Below, piece after piece: positions 17,917 to 26,734 of a DNA stretch of 64,000 bases (its first letter is position 1; each line of letters starts with the position of its first letter). Location of the stretch: the NCBI GenBank assembly GCA_913053875.1, contig CAJXGN010000002.1:339427-403426 (forward strand). Reading direction: 5' to 3'. The notes under the pieces are model-generated. The model ran no database searches, had not been told where the DNA came from, and was given only the letters and a program-made list of their open reading frames with translations. The DNA comes from an uncultured Agromyces sp. (lineage in GTDB: Bacteria > Actinomycetota > Actinomycetes > Actinomycetales > Microbacteriaceae). Made by a program: the position numbers and the translations under genes.

Positions 17917-18857
17917 GCGGGCTCCTCCATCGCGTGCAGGATCTCGTCGCGCGTCGCGTACGAGTCGGTCGTGCCGCGTCGCTGCACGGCGAGCGCGCCG
18001 GCGGCGACCGCGGCGGCCACCGCCTCGTCGAGCGGCGCACCGCCCGCGAGGAACGCGGCGAGCGTGCCGGTGAACCCGTCGCCCGCTCCCGTCGTGTCGA
18101 CCGCGTCGACCTCGGGTGCGGCACAGGCGACGGATGCCCCGGGGCCCGCGCCGACCGCCCCGGCACCGCCGAGCGTGATCACCACCGAGCGCGCGACACG
18201 ACCCACGGCGGCCTCGGCGGCCGCGCGCCACGCGTCGGCGGACCCGTCGCCCTCCGGCGCGATGCCCACCGACCGCGCCTCGTGCTCGTTCACGACGAGC
18301 GGGTCGCACTCGGCGAGCGCGCCGCGCGACACGTCGACGGGCGGCGCGAGGTTCAGCACGAAGCGGGTGCCGAAGCGTGCGCACGCGGCTGCGAGGCGCT
18401 CGATGGTCACGGCCGGCACCTCGCCCTGCGTGAGCACGAGGTCGGCGGCGGCGATGTCGTCGTGCCGGTCCACGACGAGCTCGGGCGTGAGCGCCGCGTT
18501 CGCGCCCGCGGTGATGACGATGGTGTTCTCGCCCGACGCGTCGACCGTGATCTGGGCGACGCCGGTCGGGGCGTCGGGCACCGCGGCGATCGACGAGACG
18601 TCGAGCCCGAGGCGGGTCAGCGACGCGAGCGCGAAGTCGCCGGAGGCATCCGCCCCGACCCGAGCCACGAGCCGGACCACAGCTCCCGACCGGTGCGCCG
18701 CGACCGCCTGGTTCGTGCCCTTGCCCCCGAGCGCCGTCGCGAAGCCCGTGCTCGCGAGCGTCTCGCCGGGCAGGGGGAAGCGGTCGACGTAGCTCGTCGA
18801 GTCGACGTTGAGCGAGCCGAACACGACGACGGATCCGGCCGGCGATGCAGCTGCCAC
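17913..18857 (-). CDS. rbsK: Ribokinase, PfkB family
   Basis: Phosphorylates ribose at O5 with ATP. The 314-residue protein shows the N-terminal FGSLNVDSTSYVDRFP, the sugar-binding ALGGKGTNQAVAAHRSGA and the C-terminal catalytic DTTGAGDGFTGTLAAF. I prefer the GTG at 18857: it has GAGGAGG six bases upstream, whereas the GTG at 18863 touches that site. It is first in a two-gene operon with the nucleoside hydrolase (ATGA overlap). Confidence 0.9.
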   Translation of the reverse strand: MAAASPAGSVVVFGSLNVDSTSYVDRFPLPGETLASTGFATALGGKGTNQAVAAHRSGAVVRLVARVGADASGDFALASLTRLGLDVSSIAAVPDAPTGVAQITVDASGENTIVITAGANAALTPELVVDRHDDIAAADLVLTQGEVPAVTIERLAAACARFGTRFVLNLAPPVDVSRGALAECDPLVVNEHEARSVGIAPEGDGSADAWRAAAEAAVGRVARSVVITLGGAGAVGAGPGASVACAAPEVDAVDTTGAGDGFTGTLAAFLAGGAPLDEAVAAAVAAGALAVQRRGTTDSYATRDEILHAMEEPA

Positions 18858-19043
18858 GAGCACCCTCCTCGCGCGCCAGCCTAACCGCGCGGCCTCCTGA
18901 ATCCGGGCGCGCCGAGCCCGTCGGGTACAGTGTCAGGGCCGGCGCGATCCGCCGGAGCCCTCCCCTTTTCGCCGAACAACCGGCCGTTCCCGCGTGCGCG
19001 ATGGGGCGCACCGACCGTCTCACCGACCCTCGGAGCACCCGAA

Positions 19044-20576
19044 ATGACCTCCAGCATCGCCACCGTCGACCGCGCCGCCGAACGCGAGCGCTACCGCCCC
19101 CGCCCCTCCGTGCTTGAGGCGCTGCGCTCCCCGCGCATCCTCACCAAGGAGGTGCTCGCGGGTCTCGTCGTCGCGCTCGCGCTGATCCCCGAGGCCATCT
19201 CGTTCTCGATCATCGCGGGCGTCGACCCGCGCGTCGGCCTCTTCTCGTCGTTCGTGATGGCGGTGTCGATCGCGTTCCTCGGCGGTCGCCCGGCCATGAT
19301 CACCGCGGCCACGGGCGCGGTCGCACTCGTCATCGCCCCGGTCGCGCGCGACTACGGCATGGACTACTTCATCGCCACCGTCATCCTCGCCGGTGTCTTC
19401 CAGCTCGTGCTCGGCGCGCTCGGCGTCGCGAAGCTCATGCGGTTCATCCCCCGCAGCGTGATGGTCGGCTTCGTGAACTCGCTCGCGATCCTCATCTTCA
19501 TGGCCCAGCTGCCGCACCTCATCGGCGTGCCGGCGCTCGTCTACCCGCTCGTCGCCGCGGGCATCATCATCATCGTGCTGCTGCCGCGCCTGACGAAGAT
19601 CGTGCCGGCGCCGCTGGTCGCGATCGTCGTGATCACGGGCATCGTGCTCGCCATGGGCTGGAGCGTGCCGAACGTCGCCGACCAGGGCGAGCTGCCCGAG
19701 AGCCTGCCCGAGCTGTTCATCCCGAACGTGCCGCTCACGTGGGAGACGTTCACGATCATCGCGCCGTTCGCGCTCGCGATGGCGCTCGTCGGCCTGCTCG
19801 AGTCGCTCATGACCGCGAAGCTCGTCGACGACATCACCGACACCCACTCGCGCAAGACCCGCGAGTCGCTCGGCCAGGGCGCCGCGAACATCCTCTCGGG
19901 CCTGTTCGGCGGCATGGGCGGCTGCGCCATGATCGGCCAGACCATGATCAACGTGAAGGTCTCGGGCGCGCGCACCCGCATCTCGACGTTCCTCGCGGGC
20001 GTGTTCCTGCTCATCCTCGTGGTCGCCCTCGGCGACATCGTCGGGCTCATCCCGATGGCCGCGCTCGTGGCGGTCATGGTCATGGTCTCGGTCGCGACCT
20101 TCGACTGGCACTCGATCACCCCGCAGACACTGCGACGGATGCCCCTGAGCGAGACGATCGTCATGGTCTCGACGGTCGCGATCGTCGTCGCCACGCACAA
20201 CCTGGCGATCGGCGTCATCGTCGGCGTGGTCATCGCGATGGTGCTCTTCGCGCGTCGCGTTGCGCACTTCACCTCGGTCGGCCGGAAGGTCAGCGAGGAC
20301 GACGAGGGCGAGATCGTGCACTACACCGTGACCGGCGAGCTGTTCTTCGCCTCGTCGAACGACCTCACCACGCAGTTCGAGTACGCCGACGACCCGTCGC
20401 GCGTCGTCATCGACCTGTCGTCGTCGCACATCTGGGACGCGTCGACGGTCGCAGCGATCGACGCCATCGTCACGAAGTACGAGGCGCACGGGGCATCCGT
20501 CGAGCTCACCGGCCTCAACGACGCGAGCGTCAAGATGCGCGAGCGGCTCACCGGGCGCCTCGGCGCCGGGCACTGA
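19044..20576 (+). CDS. SulP-family anion transporter with STAS domain
   Basis: Integral membrane carrier for sulfate, bicarbonate or related anions, 510 residues. About eleven hydrophobic segments follow the conserved LAGLVVALALIPEAISFSIIAGVDP. The middle carries GMGGCAMIGQTMINVKVSGARTRIS. A C-terminal STAS domain (residues ~410-505) contains VIDLSSSHIWDASTVAAID. The sequence of the first segment is close to the SulP subgroup often called BicA-like, but the anion is not determinable. The ATG has GGAG eight bases upstream. The 180-base leader contains a GGCCGGCG/CGCCGGAG-type hairpin near 18938-18957 followed by a pyrimidine run. Confidence 0.9.
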   Translation: MTSSIATVDRAAERERYRPRPSVLEALRSPRILTKEVLAGLVVALALIPEAISFSIIAGVDPRVGLFSSFVMAVSIAFLGGRPAMITAATGAVALVIAPVARDYGMDYFIATVILAGVFQLVLGALGVAKLMRFIPRSVMVGFVNSLAILIFMAQLPHLIGVPALVYPLVAAGIIIIVLLPRLTKIVPAPLVAIVVITGIVLAMGWSVPNVADQGELPESLPELFIPNVPLTWETFTIIAPFALAMALVGLLESLMTAKLVDDITDTHSRKTRESLGQGAANILSGLFGGMGGCAMIGQTMINVKVSGARTRISTFLAGVFLLILVVALGDIVGLIPMAALVAVMVMVSVATFDWHSITPQTLRRMPLSETIVMVSTVAIVVATHNLAIGVIVGVVIAMVLFARRVAHFTSVGRKVSEDDEGEIVHYTVTGELFFASSNDLTTQFEYADDPSRVVIDLSSSHIWDASTVAAIDAIVTKYEAHGASVELTGLNDASVKMRERLTGRLGAGH

Positions 20577-20651
20577 CAGGCGGATGCCGCGGGGCGGCGC
20601 ACGCCGTCGGTGGCACGTCCGACTGGAGCGGCGGTCGGCCCGCCGCGGTGA

Positions 20652-23153
20652 TCAGCTCGGACCGGGGCCCGCGATGCTGCCGGTGAGCGGTTCGCCGCCG
20701 GAGCGGTTCACGAAGCAGAAGTAGGCGCGCTGGCCCTCGTCCCACTGCTCGGCGGTGACCGGGAACGACGCCTGCACCTGCAGGTCGTCGATGCCCGCGA
20801 CCGTCGCGAGGTCGACGATGCCCGCCTGCGTGCAGCGCTCGCCCATCGACGCCGCGAGCTCGGCCTCGCCCGGGAACGGGTCGCCGATCTCGCCGAGCGT
20901 GCCGCGGTGCACGAGCTGCGCGGCGTGCGGGTTCGCGCAGTCGACGACCGTGAACTCCTCCGCCCAGGGCGAGTCGAACGGATCGATGCACTCCGTGCCG
21001 AACAGCGTGTCCCACTCGTGGGTGCCGGGCGCCTGCGCCTCGGCCGGTCCGGCGATGATCGTCGGCGTCGGCGTGGGGGTCGCGGTCGGCGTGGGGGTCG
21101 GCGTCGTGGCCGTCACCACGGTGTCGCCGAGCCGGGTGCCGAGGAAGAACAGGCCGACCAGCGCGATCACCGCGACGAGACCGCCCGCGACCCAGAGCAG
21201 CACCCGCGTCGACCCGCCGCGGCCGGAGCCGCCCGAGCCGGCAGCGCTCGCGCCCTCGGCGGGCGGGCCCTGCGGCGGCGCCTCCGCTCCGGCTCGGGGG
21301 AGCACGGTGGTCGCCGCGCCGGACGCACCGGGAGCGGCGGTTGCGGCCTGGCCGCCCGGCTGCGCGGCGGCGAAGCCCGCCAGGGGCAGCAGCCGGGTCG
21401 CGTTCTCCTCCTCCGCGGCGCTCGGCGGCATGCCGATCGGCGCGACGCCGGGCACGTGCGAGGTGTCGTCGGCGAACTCCGCGCGATCCCAGGTGTGTGC
21501 GGGCGGCGGCTCCTCGACGCCGAGGCTGCCGAAGAGCTCGGCGAACGGGTCGTGCCGGTCGGACGGCGGGGCCAGCGGGGTGCCGCCGAGGTCCTGCCCG
21601 AACGGGTCGGCCGTGAATCCCTCGTGGCCGACGTGCGGCGGCTCGGCGTCGGCAGCCCCGGCCACGCTCGCGGCGAACGGGTCACCGGAGTCGAACGGAT
21701 CCGACCGCCCGAACGGGTCGGGCATGTCGAACGCGCCACCGGTCGCCGGACCGCGGTCGTCGGGCGGCGTGCTGCCCGAGCCGAGCAGGCTCCAGATGCC
21801 CTCGGCGGGAGGGGATGCATCGGAGTCGGGCGTCGCGCCCGCGCCGGCGGCAGCCCCTGCGGCCGCGGCGCCGAACGCGGCGCCCGCGGCACCGGCGGCC
21901 CACGGTGCGGCCGAGTCGCGCGACTCGTCCTGCGGCTCGGGCTGGACCGGCTGCTCCGGCGCCGACTCGACGTCGGCGGTGTCGGGCGCTGCGTCGGGCG
22001 CGGCGTCCGCGCGCTCACCAGCGTCGGCCTCCGCGTCGGGTACCTCCGGCGCGGCAGCCCCGGCGGCCTCGGCGTCGGCGTCGGTTCCCGGCTCGGGGGA
22101 CGTCGACGCGTCGTCGACGCCCGCGGTGTCGGGGCGTCGCCACGAGGGCTTGCGCGGCGTCGCGCGCGGGTCGACGGCGTTCGGGTCGGGCTCCAGGTTC
22201 CACGCGAACGCGCTCGCACCGGCAGCACCGGCGAGCGCCCCGAACGGGTCGTCCCCGGCGGGCGCGTCGGCATCGGCCGGCTGGTCGGCCGCCGGTGCAC
22301 CTGCGTCCGGCGCGTCACCGCCGACGAGGCCGGGCGGGTAGACGGCGGTCCGCTCGACCTCGGGCTCCTCCGGTTCTTCCGGCTCCTCCGGCTCCGGAAG
22401 CCGGGGCACCTCGCCGGTCTCGCGGCGACGGGCCACCGCGGTCGGGTGCTCCTCGTCGAAGATCGACCAGACGAGTCCGTCGTCCTCGGGCACGGGCGGC
22501 TCCTCCTCCACGGGCTGACGGGACGACTCGGCACCCGGCGCGGGCGGCGGCGGAGCCGCAGGCGGGGGCGGCACGACGGGCGGAGCGGATGCCTCGGGGG
22601 CTGCCGGTTCCGGCTCGCTCTCGGGCGGCACCATCGACCACAGCGCGGCGCGGGTGGCGTCGTCCAGGTCGGCCGGATCGTCGGCGGCCGCGGGTGCGGC
22701 CTCGGGCTCCGCCTCCGGCGCGTCCGGGTCGTCATTCGCTTGCGGCGGCTCGATCACCGGCTCGGCAGCGGGTTCGGCGGGCTCCGACGCGGGCGCCTGA
22801 GGCTCGTCGATGGGCGCCGCGGGCTCCTCGGGCTCATCGACGGGCGCCGCTAGCGCTTCCGCGGGCTCGGATACCGACGAGGTGCGTCGCTTCGGCGGCT
22901 CGGCCACCGAGAACCAGTCGTCGACCTCCTCGGCGGCCGGCGGGGGCGGCGGCTCCCAGTCGATGCGCGGCTTGGGCTCCTCGGCCGCCGGCTCGTCGGC
23001 GGAGTCGGCCGACTCAGGGGCATCCGTCGCCTGATCGCCCGCGACGGCGTCGCCCCCGGGCTCGTCGGGCTCGGAGTCGTCGCCGAGCTGGTCCATCAAC
23101 CAGTCGGTGCCGCCGGCGACGTCCTCGTCGTCGTTCCCCCCACGGGCTGCCAT
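20652..23153 (-). CDS. Large low-complexity membrane protein with septum-formation domain
   Basis: 833 residues. The first ~620 are Asp/Glu/Pro/Ala-rich, cytoplasmic and probably disordered. One transmembrane segment follows (RVLLWVAGGLVAVIALVGLFFLG), then a Thr-Pro spacer repeat and a C-terminal extracellular domain of about 120 residues. That domain has paired cysteines (GTECIDPF, TVVDCANPHAAQLV, GERCTQAG, AYFCFVNRS), matching the 'septum formation' family of actinobacteria. Its actual role is not established. The ATG shares its A with the TGA of pyrE (TGATG), so the two are translationally coupled. Confidence 0.75.
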   Translation of the reverse strand: MAARGGNDDEDVAGGTDWLMDQLGDDSEPDEPGGDAVAGDQATDAPESADSADEPAAEEPKPRIDWEPPPPPAAEEVDDWFSVAEPPKRRTSSVSEPAEALAAPVDEPEEPAAPIDEPQAPASEPAEPAAEPVIEPPQANDDPDAPEAEPEAAPAAADDPADLDDATRAALWSMVPPESEPEPAAPEASAPPVVPPPPAAPPPPAPGAESSRQPVEEEPPVPEDDGLVWSIFDEEHPTAVARRRETGEVPRLPEPEEPEEPEEPEVERTAVYPPGLVGGDAPDAGAPAADQPADADAPAGDDPFGALAGAAGASAFAWNLEPDPNAVDPRATPRKPSWRRPDTAGVDDASTSPEPGTDADAEAAGAAAPEVPDAEADAGERADAAPDAAPDTADVESAPEQPVQPEPQDESRDSAAPWAAGAAGAAFGAAAAGAAAGAGATPDSDASPPAEGIWSLLGSGSTPPDDRGPATGGAFDMPDPFGRSDPFDSGDPFAASVAGAADAEPPHVGHEGFTADPFGQDLGGTPLAPPSDRHDPFAELFGSLGVEEPPPAHTWDRAEFADDTSHVPGVAPIGMPPSAAEEENATRLLPLAGFAAAQPGGQAATAAPGASGAATTVLPRAGAEAPPQGPPAEGASAAGSGGSGRGGSTRVLLWVAGGLVAVIALVGLFFLGTRLGDTVVTATTPTPTPTATPTPTPTIIAGPAEAQAPGTHEWDTLFGTECIDPFDSPWAEEFTVVDCANPHAAQLVHRGTLGEIGDPFPGEAELAASMGERCTQAGIVDLATVAGIDDLQVQASFPVTAEQWDEGQRAYFCFVNRSGGEPLTGSIAGPGPS

Positions 23154-23701
23154 CAGGCGAGCCCCAGGTCGTCGAGGCCGATCGCGAAGCGATACGGGTA
23201 GCCGGCGCCCTCGATGACCTCGCGCGCCTCGGTGCCGCGGTCGACGACGACCGCGACTGCGGCGATCTCGGCGCCGACCTTCTCGAGCGCCTCGATGGCC
23301 TTGAGCGGCGAACCGCCGGTGGTCGACGTGTCCTCCAGCACGATGACGCGCTTGCCCGCGAGGTCGGGGCCCTCGACCTGGCGGCCGCGACCGTGGTCCT
23401 TCGGCTCCTTGCGGACGACGAACGCGTCGTAGGTCGCGCCGCGGGCGGCGCCCTGGTGCAGCACCGCGGCGGCGATCGGGTCGGCGCCCATGGTCATGCC
23501 GCCGACGGCGACGACGTCGGGGACGTCGGCGATGAGGTCGAGCATGACCTGGCCGATGAGCGGTGCGACGCGGTGGTCGAGGCTGACCTTGCGCAGGTCG
23601 ACGTAGTACGACGCCTTCTTGCCGCTGGTGAGCGTGAAGTCGCCGTGGAACACGGCCTCGGCCGTGATGTGGTCGATGAGCTGCTGGCGTGCGTCGGTCA
23701 C
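23153..23701 (-). CDS. pyrE: Orotate phosphoribosyltransferase
   Basis: Adds phosphoribosyl to orotate, the fifth step of UMP synthesis. With 182 residues it has the usual length. The PRPP motif is VIVLEDTSTTGGSPLKAIE, and LTSGKKASYYVDLRK and FVVRKEPKDHGRG (catalytic loop) are present. The GTG at 23701 follows TAGAGT by eight bases and is probably leaderless; GTG 23710 would overlap that box. The stop overlaps the start of the septum-type gene. Confidence 0.95.
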   Translation of the reverse strand: MTDARQQLIDHITAEAVFHGDFTLTSGKKASYYVDLRKVSLDHRVAPLIGQVMLDLIADVPDVVAVGGMTMGADPIAAAVLHQGAARGATYDAFVVRKEPKDHGRGRQVEGPDLAGKRVIVLEDTSTTGGSPLKAIEALEKVGAEIAAVAVVVDRGTEAREVIEGAGYPYRFAIGLDDLGLA

Positions 23702-23715
23702 GGCGTCCACTCTAT
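23702..23715 (-). promoter_or_regulatory. Leaderless promoter of pyrE
   Basis: On the minus strand TAGAGT (23715-23710) is followed by eight bases and the GTG at 23701. Confidence 0.45.
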
Positions 23716-23812
23716 TGGGCGGCGGCCGTACACCATACCCGGGGTGCGCGGGGGCGCCTGTGCACGACGCGCCGCCCGCTCGGCGTGGGCGGGCAGGTGC
23801 CCGGAGACGACG

Positions 23813-23852
23813 ACGGCCGCCGGGCGGGAGTCCCTGGCCCACCGGCGGCCGT
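23813..23852 (-). terminator. Hairpin downstream of the small membrane protein gene
   Basis: An 11-base perfect stem, ACGGCCGCCGG with CCGGCGGCCGT, and an 18-base loop. It begins 36 bases after the stop of the minus-strand gene at 23888. Confidence 0.6.
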
Positions 23853-23887
23853 GCGCAGGGCCCTGCCCCTGCTCGGGGTCGCGCGCG

Positions 23888-24010
23888 TCAGATGGCGCGC
23901 GGGTACTCGCGCTCGGGAATGCGGCCGTAGCCGTCACGTGCCGTCTCGACGACTGCCATGACGACAGCCGCCACGGCGGTGACCGCGAGCAGTGCGAGGA
24001 GAGCGAACAC
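23888..24010 (-). CDS. Small single-span membrane protein (40 residues)
   Basis: I do not recognise it. From the GTG at 24010 it encodes a hydrophobic helix (FALLALLAVTAVAAVVMAVVE) and a charged tail ending DGYGRIPEREYPRAI. AAAGGA lies a few bases upstream as a ribosome-binding site, and a terminator hairpin lies just downstream. The signals around it argue that it is real despite its size. It is divergent from the LysR gene and shares a 150-base promoter region with it. The tail faces the cytoplasm or the outside; topology is unclear. Confidence 0.55.
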   Translation of the reverse strand: MFALLALLAVTAVAAVVMAVVETARDGYGRIPEREYPRAI

Positions 24011-24148
24011 GATGATTCCTTTCGTCGAAGTGGCGCACCCGTTCGGGAACGCGAGACGCCGGCTCGGGACCATCGTGGTCGCGCCGGCGTCACCTCAATT
24101 GAACCTCGTTCGACTGTTCAGCACAAGCTCACAATACTTTACTATCGA

Positions 24149-24163
24149 TGTAGGCTGCCTACA
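24149..24163 (+). promoter_or_regulatory. Palindrome overlapping the LysR start codon
   Basis: TGTAGGC-T-GCCTACA is a perfect 7+1+7 palindrome whose last base is the A of the ATG. It carries the T-N11-A feature of LysR sites. A -10 box TACTAT (24140-24145) lies just upstream. Autoregulation is likely. Confidence 0.6.
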
Positions 24164-25080
24164 TGGATGTACGCCGACTCGACCTGCTCCGCGAACTCGC
24201 CGAGCGGGGCAGCGTGACCGCGGTCGCGGAGGCCACCGGGCGCACGCCCTCGGCGGTCTCGCAGCAGCTGAAGGTGCTCGAGCGGGAGGCCGGGATGCCG
24301 CTCACCGAGCGCTCCGGACGCGGGGTCGTGCTCACCAGCGCCGGGCACGCGCTCGCCCGCAGCGCGGCCGACGTCGCGGTCGCCCTCGAGCGCGCCGAGG
24401 CGCTGTGGGACGAGTTCCGCAACGACCCCGGCGGCGAGGTCACGCTCGTCACGTTCCCGACCGCGGGGCAGATGCTCCTGCCGAGCGTGCTCACCGACCT
24501 GGCCGAGATCGACGACCTCGTGCTGCACTGCAGCGACCTCGACCCCGGGCTCGACGAGTTCCCCGACCTCACCAACGACCACGACATCGTGCTCGCCCAC
24601 ACCATGCCAGGCCTGCTGTCGTGGGGCGGTCGCGGGCTCACGGCGGTCGAGCTCATGCACGAGCCGCTCGACGTCGGCCTGCCCGCCGACCACCGTCTCG
24701 CCGGGCGGTCGTACGTGACCGCGGCCGATGTCGCCGACGAACTCTGGCTCGGCGTGCCGCCCGGGCTGCCGTTCGAGCGCGTGCTGCACGAGATCGAGCA
24801 GCAGGCCGGCCGCCGCGTGCGCATCGGGCAGCGCTTCAGCGACCTGCGCGTCATCGAGGCGTTCATCGCCGCCGGCCACGGCGTCGCACTCGTGCCGCGC
24901 TTCACCTCGGGCAACGTCTCCCCCGACGTCGTGCTGAAGCCGCTGCGCGGCATCGCCGCCGAACGCACGATCGTGGCGCTCATGCGGCCCGACGTCGCCC
25001 AGCGACTCGCGGTGCGCACGGTCGTCGACTCGCTCGTGCGGCACGCCGCCCGCGTGCAGGCCGAGCACGCCGCCGGCTGA
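24163..25080 (+). CDS. LysR-family transcriptional regulator
   Basis: A 305-residue regulator: N-terminal winged helix (LLRELAERGSVTAVAEATGRTPSAVSQQLKVLEREAG) and a periplasmic-binding-type effector domain. Its ligand is unknown. A perfect palindrome covers its start codon, so it probably represses itself. It may also control the divergent small membrane protein or the enoyl-CoA hydratase 50 bases downstream. There is no ribosome-binding site and the leader is very short. Confidence 0.88.
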   Translation: MDVRRLDLLRELAERGSVTAVAEATGRTPSAVSQQLKVLEREAGMPLTERSGRGVVLTSAGHALARSAADVAVALERAEALWDEFRNDPGGEVTLVTFPTAGQMLLPSVLTDLAEIDDLVLHCSDLDPGLDEFPDLTNDHDIVLAHTMPGLLSWGGRGLTAVELMHEPLDVGLPADHRLAGRSYVTAADVADELWLGVPPGLPFERVLHEIEQQAGRRVRIGQRFSDLRVIEAFIAAGHGVALVPRFTSGNVSPDVVLKPLRGIAAERTIVALMRPDVAQRLAVRTVVDSLVRHAARVQAEHAAG

Positions 25081-25117
25081 GGGTCGCATGACCGACCGCC
25101 CGGTCGGATACACGGGC

Positions 25118-25131
25118 TAGACTCCCTCGTC
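25118..25131 (+). promoter_or_regulatory. Promoter with near-zero leader for the enoyl-CoA hydratase
   Basis: TAGACT (25118-25123), eight bases, then ATG at 25132. No ribosome-binding site is present. Confidence 0.45.
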
Positions 25132-25923
25132 ATGAGCGACGACGCGATCCTGTTCGACGTGACCGACGGGCTCGCCCGCATCACCCTGAACCGCGCCGAC
25201 CGGCTGAACGCCGTCGACCCCGAGGCGATCGCCGGCTGGCGCGCCGCCGCAGAGGCGGTCTCCACGCGCGACGACATCGGTGCGGTGCTGCTGGATGCCA
25301 CGGGCCGCGCGTTCTGCGCCGGCGGCGATGTACGCGCGATGTCGGAGCTCTCCGTCAACGACCCCACGGGCGGCGAGGCCACGGTGAAGCGTCTCGCCGA
25401 CGACATCCACGAGGGGCACCGGATGCTCCGCGAGTCCGCCGTGCCGATCGTCGCCGCCGTGCAGGGCGTCGTGGTCGGGGGCGGGCTCGGCTTCATGCTC
25501 GTGGCCGATGTCATCGTGGCATCCGATCGCGCCACCTTCGGCAGCCGCTACGCCGACATGGGCCTCACGCCCGACTGCGGGGTGAGCACGCTGCTGCCCG
25601 AGGCGGTCGGCATGCGCCGCGCGCTCGAGCTCACGCTCTCGGACCGCATGCTCACCGCGGCCGAGGCGTACGACTGGGGGCTCGTGGCCGAGGTCGTCGC
25701 GCCCGACGAGCTCGACGCCAGGGCGCGGGCGATCGCCGACGTGTGGCTGTCGGGCGCGACCGGCGCCTACGGCCAGGCGAAGCGCCTCCTGCACGCGGGC
25801 AGCACCCGCTCGTTCCAGGACTCGCTCGACGACGAGGCCCGCACCATCGGCGCCGCGTTCGCCGCCCCCGAGGCGCAGCGTCGCGTGGCGGCGTTCGCCG
25901 CGGCATCCGCTCGGGGCGCCTGA
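25132..25923 (+). CDS. Enoyl-CoA hydratase/isomerase family protein
   Basis: Crotonase-fold enzyme of 263 residues acting on an acyl-CoA. The oxyanion-hole loops are AFCAGGDVRAM and VVVGGGLGFMLVADVIVAS. The second catalytic region reads SRYADMGLTPDCGVSTLLP, with Asp in the place where hydratases usually have Glu, which is more like PaaG-type isomerases. True hydratase activity is therefore uncertain. It has its own promoter and no obvious pathway partners. Confidence 0.85.
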   Translation: MSDDAILFDVTDGLARITLNRADRLNAVDPEAIAGWRAAAEAVSTRDDIGAVLLDATGRAFCAGGDVRAMSELSVNDPTGGEATVKRLADDIHEGHRMLRESAVPIVAAVQGVVVGGGLGFMLVADVIVASDRATFGSRYADMGLTPDCGVSTLLPEAVGMRRALELTLSDRMLTAAEAYDWGLVAEVVAPDELDARARAIADVWLSGATGAYGQAKRLLHAGSTRSFQDSLDDEARTIGAAFAAPEAQRRVAAFAAASARGA

Positions 25924-25948
25924 CCCGACGCCGACGGCCGGGCGACCA

Positions 25949-26620
25949 TCACGCCCGAGCGTCGGGCGCGGGTCGATCGGGTGCGACCCATGCTGCGGTG
26001 TAGCGCCAGAAGAGCCTGCGGCGCATCCGGATCCCCGGCAGGACCTCGCTCATGACGGTCGCGATCTCCTCGAACGTCTCGGTCGCTTCCGCGGTGGGTG
26101 CCGTCATGCTCGCCGGCAGTGCGGTCGCTCGAGCAGGGTGACGCAGGAACCCGATGATCGGGTTCAGTGCCAGCGACGCGATCGATCGCCATCTGTCGCG
26201 ATCCGTCTCCCGTGCCACGCCGACGATGACGATCCGCCCTCCGGGGCGCAGCGCCGCCTGTGCTTGCACCAACGTCGGCCGAAGGGGCATGTGATGGAGC
26301 GACGCGACGAAGCTGATCAGGTCGTACGCACGGTCGGGTTCGTCGCCGAACGTCCGCACGTCGATCCGGACCGTGTTCGGCTCGAACCGTCGCGCCGCGA
26401 TGGCGGCCGCCTCCGCGTTCGGTTCGACGCCGATCACGTTCGGAAGCACTCGGGCGAGTCGCGCCAGCAGGTTCCCCGTGCCGCACCCCACGTCGACGGC
26501 GGTGTCGCCGCCACGCCGCCTGACCGCCCGGGCGTGCCTGACGAGCAACCCGGCGTAGGCATCGTTGTGCGACCACGGGTGCTCGGCGTTGAAACGACCG
26601 AGGCGTTCGATCATGCCCAC
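25949..26620 (-). CDS. Class I SAM-dependent methyltransferase
   Basis: A 223-residue methyltransferase, substrate unknown. The SAM-binding motif I is AVDVGCGTGNLLARLARV, motif II IGVEPNAEA and motif IV YDLISFVASLHHMPLRPTL, with the hydrophobic AALRPGGRIVIVGVAR after it. This layout fits the UbiE/Methyltransf_11 type, acting on small molecules. The GTG at 26620 (protein MGMIERLG...) follows a TACACT box by six bases, a leaderless arrangement. It is divergent from the toxin-antitoxin pair and shares a 114-base region with it. No GGATGCC heptamer occurs here. Confidence 0.82.
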   Translation of the reverse strand: MGMIERLGRFNAEHPWSHNDAYAGLLVRHARAVRRRGGDTAVDVGCGTGNLLARLARVLPNVIGVEPNAEAAAIAARRFEPNTVRIDVRTFGDEPDRAYDLISFVASLHHMPLRPTLVQAQAALRPGGRIVIVGVARETDRDRWRSIASLALNPIIGFLRHPARATALPASMTAPTAEATETFEEIATVMSEVLPGIRMRRRLFWRYTAAWVAPDRPAPDARA

Positions 26621-26632
26621 CGCGACAGTGTA
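26621..26632 (-). promoter_or_regulatory. Leaderless promoter of the methyltransferase gene
   Basis: On the minus strand TACACT (26632-26627), six bases, then GTG at 26620. Confidence 0.45.
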
Positions 26633-26688
26633 CGGACCACCGGCGCTGGCACGGACGAGAGCCCCCTCGAGAGGGGCCCCCTCTAGCC

Positions 26689-26718
26689 GCAAGAAACGAA
26701 CTATGTTACGTTTCTTGC
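26689..26718 (+). promoter_or_regulatory. Operator of the toxin-antitoxin pair
   Basis: A perfect inverted repeat, GCAAGAAACG and CGTTTCTTGC, with exactly ten bases between. The spacer contains a -10-like TATGTT (26702-26707). Binding of the antitoxin here would cover the promoter. A second short palindrome CCCCTC-GA-GAGGGG lies just upstream (26663-26676). Confidence 0.7.
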
Positions 26719-26734
26719 GTTGAGAGGAGATCAG

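Noticed and set aside
18926..19043. Riboswitch in the SulP leader
   Set aside because: Only one simple hairpin is seen. No known riboswitch core could be matched.
19020..20573. 517-codon minus-strand open frame opposite the SulP gene
   Set aside because: The translation is almost only Asp/Arg/His/Glu, typical of the antisense of a hydrophobic protein. The plus-strand SulP motifs are unambiguous.
21064..21110. Thr-Pro coding repeat in the septum-type protein as a DNA repeat element
   Set aside because: It is a short in-frame GTCGGCGTG-type repeat that encodes a Thr/Pro spacer after the membrane segment, which is normal for such linkers.
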